DNA of 64,000 nt. Origin: an uncultured Eubacteriales bacterium. Its GTDB lineage: Bacteria > Bacillota > Clostridia > Christensenellales > UBA1242. A model generated the notes under the pieces. The model did no database searches, was not told where the DNA came from, and saw only the letters and a program-made list of their open reading frames with translations. This document shows, one piece after another, positions 8,613 through 17,539 of the stretch (positions within the stretch are counted from its first letter, which is position 1; each line of letters opens with the position of its first letter). Location of the stretch: the NCBI GenBank assembly GCA_948806215.1, contig CAQIDI010000003.1, positions 95,306 to 159,305 on the forward strand, in the 5' to 3' direction. Position numbers and translations under genes: made by a program.

Positions 8613-8641
8613 ATATTATGATTAAAATCAAAGAATTATTC
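8613..8641 (-). promoter_or_regulatory. Candidate sigma-E (mother-cell) promoter for yabP-yabQ-divIC
   Basis: Minus strand GAATAAT (8635-8641), 14-nt spacer, CATAATAT (8613-8620). This resembles the sigma-E consensus (-35 KMATATT, -10 CATACANT, 13-15 nt) better than sigma-A, and lies 37 nt before the yabP ATG. Inferred by eye. Confidence 0.55.
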
Positions 8642-8690
8642 TAAGCCAACTAAATAGTTTTTTGTTAAAAAATAAAAAAGAAATAGTTTC

Positions 8691-9695
8691 CTATCTCTTT
8701 TTAACATAACTAGGCTGCATACTAGCTTTTAAAACCGCCATCACACATTTACCCGAATCCATAAACTGTTCCTGCGTCCAAGCTTCTTTAAAATCTATTT
8801 GAGCAATATTTTTTGCTTCTAGGCTAAGCTGCGGATATAAATCTAACATATATTTATCGCTTGTGTAACTATAATTTTTGTTTTTATATATTTGTTCGCG
8901 TTTTTCACTATTATAATTATCAATAACATTAGAGTAAGCTTTTAGAACATCTTTAAATCGAGAATGTTTTAACGCTTCAAATTCTTGTTCAATATTCCAA
9001 GAACATTTTTCAACAGTTGCACAAATTTCTTTTTTTAGCATTAATATATTTGATTTTGTTGAACTATTTAAAGCATTATTATTAATATGATTTAAAACTT
9101 CAATCGAATAATTGTTTGCATCCAGTTCAAATGGATTAAAGCCATATTCTTTTTCCATAAAGTTAATATCGTTTTGATGCTTTAGCTTATATTTCAAATT
9201 TTTTTGTTGTTGTTTTGGTTTAGCAAAAATCTGATTTGAATTTTTTAAAATTTTATTATATAAGCCAATTAAAGATTGTGCTTTTTTAAGTGCGGAAACT
9301 GCTAAGTTTTCTGACATCAATAATTTGCCAGAATTTAGATTTTTTATGTTCTTATATTGCCAAGAGTGCCTTGATTCGTGAATAACAACCTGCACTAGCT
9401 TTAAAGGATAAAAGCTATTATTGGTTTCCTTTAAAGTTTTAAAAGCTTTTAATAGATTATCGTTAATAAATATGTTTTCTGAAATTCCACATTTCCACTG
9501 TGCCCAAGTTTCCATTGATAAACTAACAAACTTTAGTTTAGCTGGTTTTATGTTATTATTTTTGCAATATGCCAAATGTAAACATTTTACATATTCCTTT
9601 AATTTTTCTTCGCTACTTACAACACTATAAAATTCTGGCGTGCTAGCAAGCAATAACAACTTATTAAAACTATAGTTTTTTAAATTAGTTTCCAT
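8691..9695 (-). CDS. Orphan protein with a zincin-like HExxH motif
   Basis: 334 aa, no signal peptide or TM segment, so cytosolic. VVIHESRHSWQY (H108, E109, H112 by count) is a zinc-metalloprotease HExxH motif in a helical context, and FELDANNYSIEVL about 85 residues later has the E-x-D-A spacing seen for third ligands in many bacterial zincins. The rest is Lys/Asn-rich and helical, and the protein ends in a basic tail (SYVKKR). I do not recognise the family. It stands alone between the sporulation operon and the ABC exporter, separated from the latter by a strong terminator. A metallopeptidase role is inference from the motif only. Confidence 0.6.
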   Translation of the reverse strand: METNLKNYSFNKLLLLASTPEFYSVVSSEEKLKEYVKCLHLAYCKNNNIKPAKLKFVSLSMETWAQWKCGISENIFINDNLLKAFKTLKETNNSFYPLKLVQVVIHESRHSWQYKNIKNLNSGKLLMSENLAVSALKKAQSLIGLYNKILKNSNQIFAKPKQQQKNLKYKLKHQNDINFMEKEYGFNPFELDANNYSIEVLNHINNNALNSSTKSNILMLKKEICATVEKCSWNIEQEFEALKHSRFKDVLKAYSNVIDNYNSEKREQIYKNKNYSYTSDKYMLDLYPQLSLEAKNIAQIDFKEAWTQEQFMDSGKCVMAVLKASMQPSYVKKR

Positions 9696-9706
9696 ACAAA
9701 AATTTT

Positions 9707-9748
9707 AACAAAAAACTTTGCGCTAGTCAATACGCAAAGTTTTTTGTT
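9707..9748 (-). terminator. Strong terminator after the ABC exporter operon
   Basis: 16-bp perfect stem AACAAAAAACTTTGCG / CGCAAAGTTTTTTGTT with a 10-nt loop; its inner arm overlaps the stop codon region of the second permease. Confidence 0.85.
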
Positions 9749-10544
9749 ATAGTCTGCTACCCATAAGACTTCCAGAAGAATAACGCTTTAATCCCAATTT
9801 AAAAGTTACAAATGCTAAAACAACAAGTAATGCTGTAACAGCTATTAAAATTGCTATTGCCCAGGGGTTAAACCCCAAGAATATTGCTTCGGCAGGAATA
9901 AACACCATAAATCCAGCGGGAATTATTGTGTATAACAACACTTTAGCAAATCCTTTAAAAATAACAGGTGGATAGTTATCAAACATAGTTATAGCCGAAC
10001 TTATCATATCTGCAATAGCACTTCCATTTTTAACATAGAAACAAATACTTTGAAAAATCAAAACAATACTAACAAACACTAACGCACCAATAATAATTAC
10101 AGGAATCATTGCTAAATACCACCACCAAGTTGCATTAATTATTATTAAAACAACAAAGGCATAAATAATATCGCCTATAGCCGAAACCGAGCAAGAAGAA
10201 CAACAAACATTAATTAATAAATTTTTTGGTTGAGTTAAATAAACATCTAACTTTCCGTTATATATTAATTCTCCAACCGAAAACGCACTATTAAAAAATA
10301 AGTGTGCAACGCCATAACTACCTGCCGAAATTGCCCATAATAATAAAACTTCGTTAAAGCCATAGCCACCAATGCTATCCACAATAGAAAAAACAATAAT
10401 CCATTGCAAAATAAAGAAAGCATTATTTAAAATCATCATAACAATTTTTAGAAAAAAGGATGTTTTATATTCGTATTCTTTTTTTAAGTTTAGTTTTAAA
10501 TAACTAAAAATTAACTTAAAATTATTTTTAACCACCATTAACAT
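9747..10544 (-). CDS. ABC-2 type exporter permease (second permease)
   Basis: 265-aa membrane protein with six predicted TM helices, of the ABC-2 family often annotated as antibiotic or viologen exporter permease. The amphipathic N terminus (LNLKKEYEYKTSFFLKI) and the pattern of long hydrophobic segments with a W-rich first helix match PF06182-type permeases. Two start codons (10544, 10538) follow GGAGGG; the first has the better spacing and overlaps the preceding permease by 17 nt. With the ATPase and the first permease it forms a complete three-gene exporter; substrate unknown. Confidence 0.82.
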   Translation of the reverse strand: MLMVVKNNFKLIFSYLKLNLKKEYEYKTSFFLKIVMMILNNAFFILQWIIVFSIVDSIGGYGFNEVLLLWAISAGSYGVAHLFFNSAFSVGELIYNGKLDVYLTQPKNLLINVCCSSCSVSAIGDIIYAFVVLIIINATWWWYLAMIPVIIIGALVFVSIVLIFQSICFYVKNGSAIADMISSAITMFDNYPPVIFKGFAKVLLYTIIPAGFMVFIPAEAIFLGFNPWAIAILIAVTALLVVLAFVTFKLGLKRYSSGSLMGSRL

Positions 10545-11325
10545 TAACCCTCCTTTTTCCTAAGTTATAAACACCAATACCAATAAGTATTAAAATCACA
10601 CACCAAACACTTTGCGAAACAAACACTTTTAAAAATAATTCCCACGAAAAATTAGCAACAAGTTTAGCAGGACCAGAAAAAACCGAATATATTGGGCTAT
10701 ATTCAATTACTGGTTGCAACCAAGCTGGGAAAAACTCAACTGGAAAAAACAAACCAAACAACATTAAAAATTTTTGTAGTATCCACGAAAATGGCGAAGC
10801 ATCTTCAATCCAAAAGCTAAGTAAGCCAACTATAGCAAACATAGCCCACACTAATAAAAACGATAAAATTAGCGAAAGAATATTTGGCAAAATTTGATAC
10901 CAAGTAAATGTTGGAACTATTCCCACAAAGCACAAGCCCATAACCAAACCAATAGGAAACATAAACATAAGCATCCAAGTGCTTTTACCCATAAAGGTCG
11001 TTATATTATATAAATAAAAGTTATAAGGTCTGTTTAACTTGTAGGCAATTCCACCGCTTTTAATTTCGTTGCCAATAGAAGTTATTATTAACCTGTTTCT
11101 AGCACAAGTAACAATTAATTCGGTTATTATTAAATACCATATCATTTGTTCTAACGAATAACCATTAATAACACTGCTTGTTCCGCTTTCACCATAAATA
11201 AAACTCCAAAGTTGCACAAAAATATAAATGATAATAAAAAAGGAAACGGCACGAAGTAATGTGTCAATAATAGTATCTCGTTCTTGTTTAATACTTGTTT
11301 TATAAATGTGTAAGTATTTAAGCAT
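10528..11325 (-). CDS. ABC-2 type exporter permease (first permease)
   Basis: 265 aa, six TM helices, N terminus LKYLHIYKTSIKQERDT before the first helix. Same family and length as the next permease but divergent in sequence, so the exporter is probably a heterodimer of permeases served by one ATPase. Its ATG shares one base with the ATPase stop (TAATG), a classic coupling arrangement. The stretch FPVEFFPAWLQPVIEYSPIY is typical of this permease family, where it lies before the last helices. Substrate cannot be inferred from context; exporters of this type are often involved in drug, peptide or lipid efflux. Confidence 0.82.
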   Translation of the reverse strand: MLKYLHIYKTSIKQERDTIIDTLLRAVSFFIIIYIFVQLWSFIYGESGTSSVINGYSLEQMIWYLIITELIVTCARNRLIITSIGNEIKSGGIAYKLNRPYNFYLYNITTFMGKSTWMLMFMFPIGLVMGLCFVGIVPTFTWYQILPNILSLILSFLLVWAMFAIVGLLSFWIEDASPFSWILQKFLMLFGLFFPVEFFPAWLQPVIEYSPIYSVFSGPAKLVANFSWELFLKVFVSQSVWCVILILIGIGVYNLGKRRVNVNGG

Positions 11326-12305
11326 TATTCATTTTTTCCTTGGTAAATATTTTTTATAATTTCTTCTAGTGGAGTAGAAGAAATTGATATATCTTGCAAA
11401 TCATCGGCTTTAAATAATTTCATAAGTTCATCCATTGATGTTACATTCATATCAACTTCTATTTTATACATTGTGTCTTTATGTTTTAAAATTTTAATAC
11501 CTTTGGTTTCTTTTAATTTAACAGCCGATTTTAAATTTGCTTCCACAATTTTTTTGTTCATATAGTGATACTTTAAGTTTTTCATACTATCATCTAACAC
11601 TATTTTACCATCGTTAATAATAATAACTCGTTTGCAAAGTTCTTCAATATCGCCAACATCGTGAGAAGTAAATAAGATTGTTGTTCCTAACTCTTTATTT
11701 ATTTTTTTAATAAGTTTTCTTAAAGTATCTTTTGCTATTGGATCAAGTCCTATTGTTGGCTCATCAAAGAACAACATTTTAGGGTTATGAATTAAACTTG
11801 CCACCATTTCACATTTCATTCGTTGCCCTAACGATAAGCTTTTTATTGGTTGATTAATAAAATCGTTAATTTCAAAAACATCTGCTAATTCTTTAATTCT
11901 TGCCAATAAATCTTTTTTAGGAATATCGTAAATGGCACCAAAAAACAAAAAGTTATCATACGCCGAAAGATGAACCCACAACTGCTCTTTTTGACCAAAC
12001 ACTGTTCCAATTTGATAGGATAGTTTAACTCGTTGTTTACTAGGATTAAAACCTAAAACTTTAATCTCTCCACTTGTTGGATATAGTATGCCAGTAAGCA
12101 TTTTTATAGTGGTGCTTTTGCCTGCTCCATTTGGCCCAATAAAAGCAAGACACTCGCCTTCTTCAACATCAAAAGAAATATTGTTTACTGCGTGTTTAAT
12201 GCTTACTTCACGCTTGCTAAACAAATGCTTAAATTTTTCTTTGCCTTTATATTTTTTCTTTACTTTAAAATCTTTTGTTAAATTTTTAACTTCTATCGCT
12301 TTCAT
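11325..12305 (-). CDS. ABC exporter ATP-binding protein
   Basis: 326-aa ATPase energising the two permeases that follow. All nucleotide-binding motifs are intact: Walker A GPNGAGKST, Q-loop in GTVFGQKEQLW, signature LSLGQRMKCEM, Walker B MLFFDEPTIGLD, and H-loop FTSHD. A basic N-terminal insert (residues about 12-33, KKKYKGKEKFKHLFSKREV) and a C-terminal domain of about 90 residues beyond the core are typical of ATPases paired with PF06182 permeases. RBS AAGGAT precedes ATG 12305. It provides a useful contrast to the degenerate ABC protein at 18642-20303. Confidence 0.92.
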   Translation of the reverse strand: MKAIEVKNLTKDFKVKKKYKGKEKFKHLFSKREVSIKHAVNNISFDVEEGECLAFIGPNGAGKSTTIKMLTGILYPTSGEIKVLGFNPSKQRVKLSYQIGTVFGQKEQLWVHLSAYDNFLFFGAIYDIPKKDLLARIKELADVFEINDFINQPIKSLSLGQRMKCEMVASLIHNPKMLFFDEPTIGLDPIAKDTLRKLIKKINKELGTTILFTSHDVGDIEELCKRVIIINDGKIVLDDSMKNLKYHYMNKKIVEANLKSAVKLKETKGIKILKHKDTMYKIEVDMNVTSMDELMKLFKADDLQDISISSTPLEEIIKNIYQGKNE

Positions 12306-12350
12306 AATTTATCCTTATTGTGTTTTTTATAACATTAAAATTTTTATTAA

Positions 12351-12395
12351 AAAACTCTTAACTAATTAGAACAAAATTCTAAAAATTAAGAGTTT
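12351..12395 (-). terminator. Terminator after the methyltransferase gene
   Basis: AAACTCTTA / TAAGAGTTT stem enclosing a smaller AGAAC..TTCT hairpin, followed by a T run on the minus strand, 10 nt after the stop. Confidence 0.7.
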
Positions 12396-12405
12396 AATTT
12401 TAACA

Positions 12406-13011
12406 CTAATTAATTTTTTCTGAGTGTAAAATATAATATCCTTTATCTCTATTTAAAATTTTTACATTGCCAAAAATTTCGTTCATTTTGTTTTTTAAAC
12501 TTTCCATACCGTGTTTTTTCTTAATAACTAATGTTATTGTTCCGTTAGGTTCTAAAACATCTTTAGCACCAATAACAACATTAAACAAATTTTGTTTTCC
12601 GGCTTTTATTGGAGGATTTGTTACAATATGATTTACTTTAAAATTAACATTATCATATAGGTTACTGTCAAAAACATCAACTTTAACCCCAATATTGTTT
12701 GCATTTTTGCAAGATAACATAACAGCATTTTTATTTATATCTAACATTTTAACATTTAAATTAGGATAGTATTTTTTAATAAGTATGCCAATAATACCAT
12801 ATCCACAACCAACATCTAAAACTGTACCGTTAAGCGTTACATTATTAAAAACTGTTTTTAGCAGTGTTGTTGTTCCATAATCAAAATTATCTTTAGAAAA
12901 AATATCTGCACAACTTTCAAAGGTGTAACTATCCCCCATAAAGTAATCGGTAAAACTAAAGTAATCTTCTTTTCTATGTTCGGTATTTAAAAAGTAATGA
13001 TGCTGTTCCAT
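12406..13011 (-). CDS. RsmC-like class I SAM methyltransferase (YbxB type)
   Basis: 201-aa Rossmann-fold methyltransferase of the MTS family: SAM-binding LDVGCGYGIIGI (about residues 65-76), acidic loop MLDINKNAV, and the catalytic NPP motif in IVTNPPIKAG, which marks N-methylation of a nucleobase in RNA. Bacillota proteins of this single-domain size are YbxB-like and are presumed rRNA guanine methyltransferases; E. coli RsmC has an additional N-terminal domain absent here. It lies 15 nt after cysS on the same strand with RBS GGAGAT in the spacer. Confidence 0.85.
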   Translation of the reverse strand: MEQHHYFLNTEHRKEDYFSFTDYFMGDSYTFESCADIFSKDNFDYGTTTLLKTVFNNVTLNGTVLDVGCGYGIIGILIKKYYPNLNVKMLDINKNAVMLSCKNANNIGVKVDVFDSNLYDNVNFKVNHIVTNPPIKAGKQNLFNVVIGAKDVLEPNGTITLVIKKKHGMESLKNKMNEIFGNVKILNRDKGYYILHSEKIN

Positions 13012-13026
13012 TTTATCTCCTTAAAT

Positions 13027-14466
13027 CTACTTGCTATTTAATAGTTCAATATCATAACCATCTTTACGATCTAAAATAACATAACCTAAAGCTTTTATTT
13101 CATCACGAAGTTCATCAGATTTTGCCCAGTTTTTATTTTGCTTTGCTTCCCATCTTAAATTTGCTAATTCCTTAACTTTGTTTGGAATTTCAACAACTTT
13201 TTGTTGGGTGTTAACTTCGCCAAAATCCAACCCTAAAACTTGCTCTGCAAACGCCGAAACAACATAGTTTATTTGTGGATAAATTTCGGTTAAATTATTT
13301 TTTATTGCATTACTAATTACTTTCATAATCTTGTTTAATTCAACCATTGCAAGTGGTGTGTTAAAGTCTTCGTTCATCGCATTAACAAAGTTGTTATAAA
13401 TATCAATTAATTCCTGATTTGTTAATTTACTATCAATATTAGTAGTTATGACTCTAACGCTGTTAACACTTTCTTTTAATTTTGCAAATTGTTTTTCTGC
13501 TAAGCTTAAGCCATCGTCGCTAAAATCCACATTCGATCTATAATGGAATTGTTCAATAAAATATCTAACTGTCATTGGATCATATTTTTTAAACAAATCG
13601 GTTAGTGTAATAAAGTTACCTAGGCTCTTGCCCATTTTTGTGCCGTTAACAGTAACTAAGCCGTTATGCATAAAGTAGTTCATAGGCAAATGTCCATTAA
13701 CAATATCAGCTTGAGCACATTCGCATTCATGATGTGGGAAAATGTTATCAATTCCGCCACCGTGAATATCAAATTTTGTCCCTAAAAACTTCTTACCTAA
13801 TGTGGTGCATTCTAAGTGCCAACCAGGGCAACCATTTCCCCAAGGAGATGGCCATTGCATTAAAACATCGGTTTCGGCTTTTTTCCATAATGCAAAATCT
13901 TCAGGGTTTCGTTTATCATCTGCAATCTCAATTCGCTCGCCACTAACATTGTTATCTAATTTGCGATTTGATAATTGTCCATAGTTACTATATTTTCTAA
14001 CATCAAAATAAACATTGCCTTGTGGTGTTAAATATCCATATCCTTTGTTTATAATATCTTGCACTGTTTCAATCATTTCCATAATAAAGCCAGTTGCTCG
14101 GCAAGAAATACTTGGCCTAAGTACATTAAGCTTATCCATAGCTTTAAAATATTCAACTTCGTATTTATAAGCAATTTCGTAAGCATCTAATTGCTCAATT
14201 TTTGCTTGTTTCGAAATTTTATCTTCCCCGCTATCGCCATCGCCAACCAAATGTCCAACATCGGTTATGTTTTGAACATATTTAACTTTGTAACCACTAA
14301 AAGTAAAATATCTTACAATAGTATCAAAATTAATATAACTTTTTGCGTGACCCAAATGTGGCATACCATAAACAGTTGGACCACAAACATAAATTCCTAG
14401 TTTGTTTGGAACAATGGGTTTGAATTCTTCTTTTTTGCGTGTGAATGTATTATAAATCTTAATCAT
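13027..14466 (-). CDS. cysS: Cysteinyl-tRNA synthetase
   Basis: Class I synthetase charging tRNA-Cys. Signature elements: YVCGPTVYGMPHLGHA (zinc-binding Cys followed by the HIGH-type HLGH), GWHLECTT and HHECECAQ (remaining zinc ligands that select cysteine), and KMSKS-type KMGKSLGNF. At 479 aa it is complete, with the usual C-terminal DALR-like helical part ending GYDIELLNSK. Its ATG lies inside the end of the MarR gene (8-nt overlap) behind an AGG-containing ribosome site. Cotranscription with a MarR regulator is unusual for an essential synthetase and may simply reflect compaction. Confidence 0.97.
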   Translation of the reverse strand: MIKIYNTFTRKKEEFKPIVPNKLGIYVCGPTVYGMPHLGHAKSYINFDTIVRYFTFSGYKVKYVQNITDVGHLVGDGDSGEDKISKQAKIEQLDAYEIAYKYEVEYFKAMDKLNVLRPSISCRATGFIMEMIETVQDIINKGYGYLTPQGNVYFDVRKYSNYGQLSNRKLDNNVSGERIEIADDKRNPEDFALWKKAETDVLMQWPSPWGNGCPGWHLECTTLGKKFLGTKFDIHGGGIDNIFPHHECECAQADIVNGHLPMNYFMHNGLVTVNGTKMGKSLGNFITLTDLFKKYDPMTVRYFIEQFHYRSNVDFSDDGLSLAEKQFAKLKESVNSVRVITTNIDSKLTNQELIDIYNNFVNAMNEDFNTPLAMVELNKIMKVISNAIKNNLTEIYPQINYVVSAFAEQVLGLDFGEVNTQQKVVEIPNKVKELANLRWEAKQNKNWAKSDELRDEIKALGYVILDRKDGYDIELLNSK

Positions 14467-14908
14467 TATTTTTACCTACTTTATTTTTGTTATTTATAAA
14501 TTTTAATATTTGATTAATATTGTTTTCTAGTATAATTAATTCTTGCTTGTTTTTATCTTTAAAAATATCACTTTTTAAGCCAAGATAAAACTCATTTAAT
14601 TTTTCTTTGCCTTTAGCAGTTATGTTATAAAAAATCTTTCGCTTATCGCCTTGTTCACTGCTCTTTAAAATTAAACCGTTGCTTTCCATAGTTTTACAAA
14701 GCAATGCCAAATTGCTTTTTGCTATGCCCAAGTTTTCTATTAAAATTTGTGGCGAACAATTATTGTTTAGGCTTAACATAAACAAAACTTTTTTATCCAT
14801 TGTTAACAAACTGGTTTTATTTGCTTGTTTTAAGTTAAATCCATCACATAAACTTTGCAAAGAAATTCTAAGTTCTATAAGTTTTGTAATTAAACTTTCG
14901 TTATTCAT
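14459..14908 (-). CDS. MarR-family transcriptional regulator
   Basis: 149-aa winged-helix regulator. The HTH region SPQILIENLGIAKSNLALLCKTMESNGLI (recognition helix about 62-78) is followed by the wing with the conserved D-R-x-x-x-Y pattern as GDKRKIFYNITAKGKEKL. Dimerisation helices flank it. RBS GGAG and a divergent arrangement with pyk across 206 nt. Target and ligand unknown; regulation of its own operon, including cysS, or of pyk is possible but I see no clear palindrome in the shared spacer. Confidence 0.85.
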   Translation of the reverse strand: MNNESLITKLIELRISLQSLCDGFNLKQANKTSLLTMDKKVLFMLSLNNNCSPQILIENLGIAKSNLALLCKTMESNGLILKSSEQGDKRKIFYNITAKGKEKLNEFYLGLKSDIFKDKNKQELIILENNINQILKFINNKNKVGKNND

Positions 14909-15114
14909 ATTTCTCCTATAAATAGTAATAAGAATATAACTAATAATTAAATATTACCATATAAACATTACGATTGCAAATTAATAAAAATTAAATAAGG
15001 TTAAAAATTATAAAATAAATTATGTTCTTTTTTTATTTAATTATGATATACTAAAACTGCATTAAAATTATTTATTATTAAATTAAATATTTTGTTATTC
15101 AAAGGAAGTATTTT

Positions 15115-16527
15115 ATGAAAAAAACTAAAATTATAGGAACTATTGGACCAGCGTCCAACAATTATCAAACTTTAAAGAAATTAGTTTTAGCAGGATTAAA
15201 TGTTGTTAGAATTAACTTAAGCCACGCTACTCGCGAAGATATGGAAAATATTTTTAACATAGTAAATAAAATTCGTGAAGAACTTAATTGCTCGTTACCA
15301 ATAATGATAGATACAAGAGGTCCAGAAATAAGAGTTAAAACCTTTAAAGATGGTTCTGTTAAATTAACACGCGGACAAATTTTTACATTTACTGGTCGCG
15401 ATGTAGAAGGTACAAACGAAATTGTTAGTTTTAACATTCCCGAAATTGTTGAATGCATTAAACCAAATCAAAAAATTTTAGCTGTTAATGGCTTAATAAC
15501 TTTTAAAGTGTTAGAGGTTAACGGATTAGATGTTAAATGTAAAGTTTTAATTCCGGGTGTTATAAGCAACAAAAAAAGTTTGGCAATACCGGGTGTTAAA
15601 TTCACCACCCCATATTTAAACGATAAAGATATTTCCGATATTGAATGGGGAATTAAACACGGTGCAGAAATTATTGCTGCAAGTTTTGTAAACTGCAAAG
15701 AAGATGTTTTAGAACTTAGAGCATTAATTAATAAGCACAATGGCAAACAAATGATAGTTTCTAAAATCGAAAGTGCTTTTGGAATTAAAAACCTAGATGA
15801 AATAATCGAATATTCCGATGGTATTATGGTTGCTCGTGGCGACCTTGGCGTTGAGCTACCAATTTCAAAATTGCCAGAACTTCAAAAAGCAATGATCAAA
15901 AAAACTCGATTAAAAGGTAAAATTGTTATTATTGCAACCGAAATGTTAGAAAGTATGATATATAACAACCGCCCTACTCGTGCCGAAGCAAGCGATGTTG
16001 CTAATGCTGTTTACGATGGAACAAGTGTTGTTATGCTATCGGGAGAATCGGCTGCAGGGAAATATCCTGTTGAAGCCGTTAAACAAATGGCTAAAATTTG
16101 CGAAGAAACCGAAAAACATATTGATTATAAAAAGCGTTTTTTACAAAACGACGACCCAAGACTTAATAATGTTACCGACGTTATTTCACATAGCGCGGTT
16201 AACGCTAGTTTTCTTCAAAAAACAAAAGTAATTGTTGTTTTCACAAACTCTGGCGAAAGTGCTAGAATGGTTAGCCGTTTTAGGCCATCAGACTTAATTA
16301 TTGGTGCAACACCAAACAAAGATGTTTATCAACAACTTGCTCTTAGTTGGGGCGTTTTACCAGTTTTAACACCAGTTTACAATTCTACCGATGAAATGTT
16401 TGAAATAGCAAATAAACTAGTTAAAGATATGCACTTAGCTAAACCAGGCGATATTATCACAATAACTTGCGGAACTCCTAAAAAACCGGGAAAAACAAAT
16501 TTAATTAAACTTTCAACTGTTAGATAA
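15115..16527 (+). CDS. pyk: Pyruvate kinase
   Basis: Final ATP-yielding step of glycolysis (phosphoenolpyruvate to pyruvate). Full-length 470 aa: start TKIIGTIGPAS, catalytic lysine region MIVSKIES, substrate loop VARGDLGVELP, and the signature ATEMLESM..NRPTRAEASDVANAV. The C-terminal allosteric domain is present but the extra PEP-utiliser-like domain of Bacillus PykA is absent. RBS AAGGAAG; a TATACT -10 element is at 15047-15052 with a poor -35. A bidirectional terminator follows. Eno lies elsewhere in the window on the other strand. Confidence 0.97.
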   Translation: MKKTKIIGTIGPASNNYQTLKKLVLAGLNVVRINLSHATREDMENIFNIVNKIREELNCSLPIMIDTRGPEIRVKTFKDGSVKLTRGQIFTFTGRDVEGTNEIVSFNIPEIVECIKPNQKILAVNGLITFKVLEVNGLDVKCKVLIPGVISNKKSLAIPGVKFTTPYLNDKDISDIEWGIKHGAEIIAASFVNCKEDVLELRALINKHNGKQMIVSKIESAFGIKNLDEIIEYSDGIMVARGDLGVELPISKLPELQKAMIKKTRLKGKIVIIATEMLESMIYNNRPTRAEASDVANAVYDGTSVVMLSGESAAGKYPVEAVKQMAKICEETEKHIDYKKRFLQNDDPRLNNVTDVISHSAVNASFLQKTKVIVVFTNSGESARMVSRFRPSDLIIGATPNKDVYQQLALSWGVLPVLTPVYNSTDEMFEIANKLVKDMHLAKPGDIITITCGTPKKPGKTNLIKLSTVR

Positions 16528-16530
16528 ACA

Positions 16531-16559
16531 AAAAAGAGTGAAAATTTTCACTCTTTTTT
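16531..16559. terminator. Bidirectional terminator between pyk and the orphan gene
   Basis: Perfect palindrome AAAAAGAGTGAAAA/TTTTCACTCTTTTT located between two convergent genes; T run on both strands. Confidence 0.88.
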
Positions 16560-17460
16560 ATCTTTTTGGTTTAAACTGTGAAGTCGGATTTTTTCTAATT
16601 AATTCTTTTGCAATACTTTCTAATCCTATTGTTGCTCTATAATCGTCACCAGCAACAACCTGAGCTTGTGTTAGTGGCATAGTTGAAATTTTATTGTTTT
16701 GCAATATAATTTTTCTTTTTGCTTGAGCCACATTTAATAACATATATGGATCAAATTCTTTAGCCATATTTATGCATTTTTGCTCTGCATTTTTAGTAAG
16801 TTCTTGCAATTTTTCTGGGTCGCCGTTACCTTTGCCATCATAAGCATCGTTTAATTGTGCCTGATAACCTTTAAAGATTTCCAACTCAGTAAATAATTTA
16901 TCATATGGTGAATATCTAACTATTAAGGTTTCTAAAGTATTATATGTTTTAGTAATATTTGAATTAAATTGCTTTTTATTGGCAAACTCTTTATTTTTTA
17001 ATATTAAATCATTTAAAATAACTAACGCATCGTAGCAATTTGCACCTTTTTTTATTGCTTCTACCAACTTTATTCCTTCTGGACAAGCTTTATTTGTGTA
17101 AGCATATATGCTAGAAGCTGCAATATTATTATTAGGGAAAGAGTGTTCTATTCTATTTTTAGTTATATTTACAGCATTTATTAATTTATATGGGTTTCTT
17201 ATATCAATTTCAGATAGTTCACCAGTTTTAATATTTTTTACATCTGGCAAAGAATTAAAATCAATATCTTCTAAAAACATTAATTGCTTTTCGTCTAAAT
17301 TTATTTCGTACTCTAATAATTTATCATATGCAATTTTTGTTTTTTCGTTTATAACAATTCTATCAATTAAATTCGGATTAACATTTGCATACCTGCATAG
17401 CAATTCAAATTCTGGTTCATCTTTTTTTACTTCGTTTGGATATAGGCTGATATAATTCAT
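16558..17460 (-). CDS. Orphan helical protein, unknown function
   Basis: I do not recognise this 300-aa protein. I start it at ATG 17460, which has GGAGAA behind it, instead of the in-frame upstream ATG at 17514. It has no signal peptide or TM segment, is predicted largely alpha-helical, with conserved-looking segments CPEGIKLVEAIKKGANC and FDPYMLLNVAQAKRKI, and ends in a short basic tail (QFKPKR). It is encoded 79 nt after another orphan (17540-18526) on the same strand, probably the same transcript. Base and codon use match the neighbours, so recent transfer is not suggested. Confidence 0.7.
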   Translation of the reverse strand: MNYISLYPNEVKKDEPEFELLCRYANVNPNLIDRIVINEKTKIAYDKLLEYEINLDEKQLMFLEDIDFNSLPDVKNIKTGELSEIDIRNPYKLINAVNITKNRIEHSFPNNNIAASSIYAYTNKACPEGIKLVEAIKKGANCYDALVILNDLILKNKEFANKKQFNSNITKTYNTLETLIVRYSPYDKLFTELEIFKGYQAQLNDAYDGKGNGDPEKLQELTKNAEQKCINMAKEFDPYMLLNVAQAKRKIILQNNKISTMPLTQAQVVAGDDYRATIGLESIAKELIRKNPTSQFKPKR

Positions 17461-17539
17461 AATATTTCTCCTAATATTTTTTATTATAATACCAAATAAA
17501 TTTAATAAAAACAACTATCGATTTTAATAAATAATTTGT

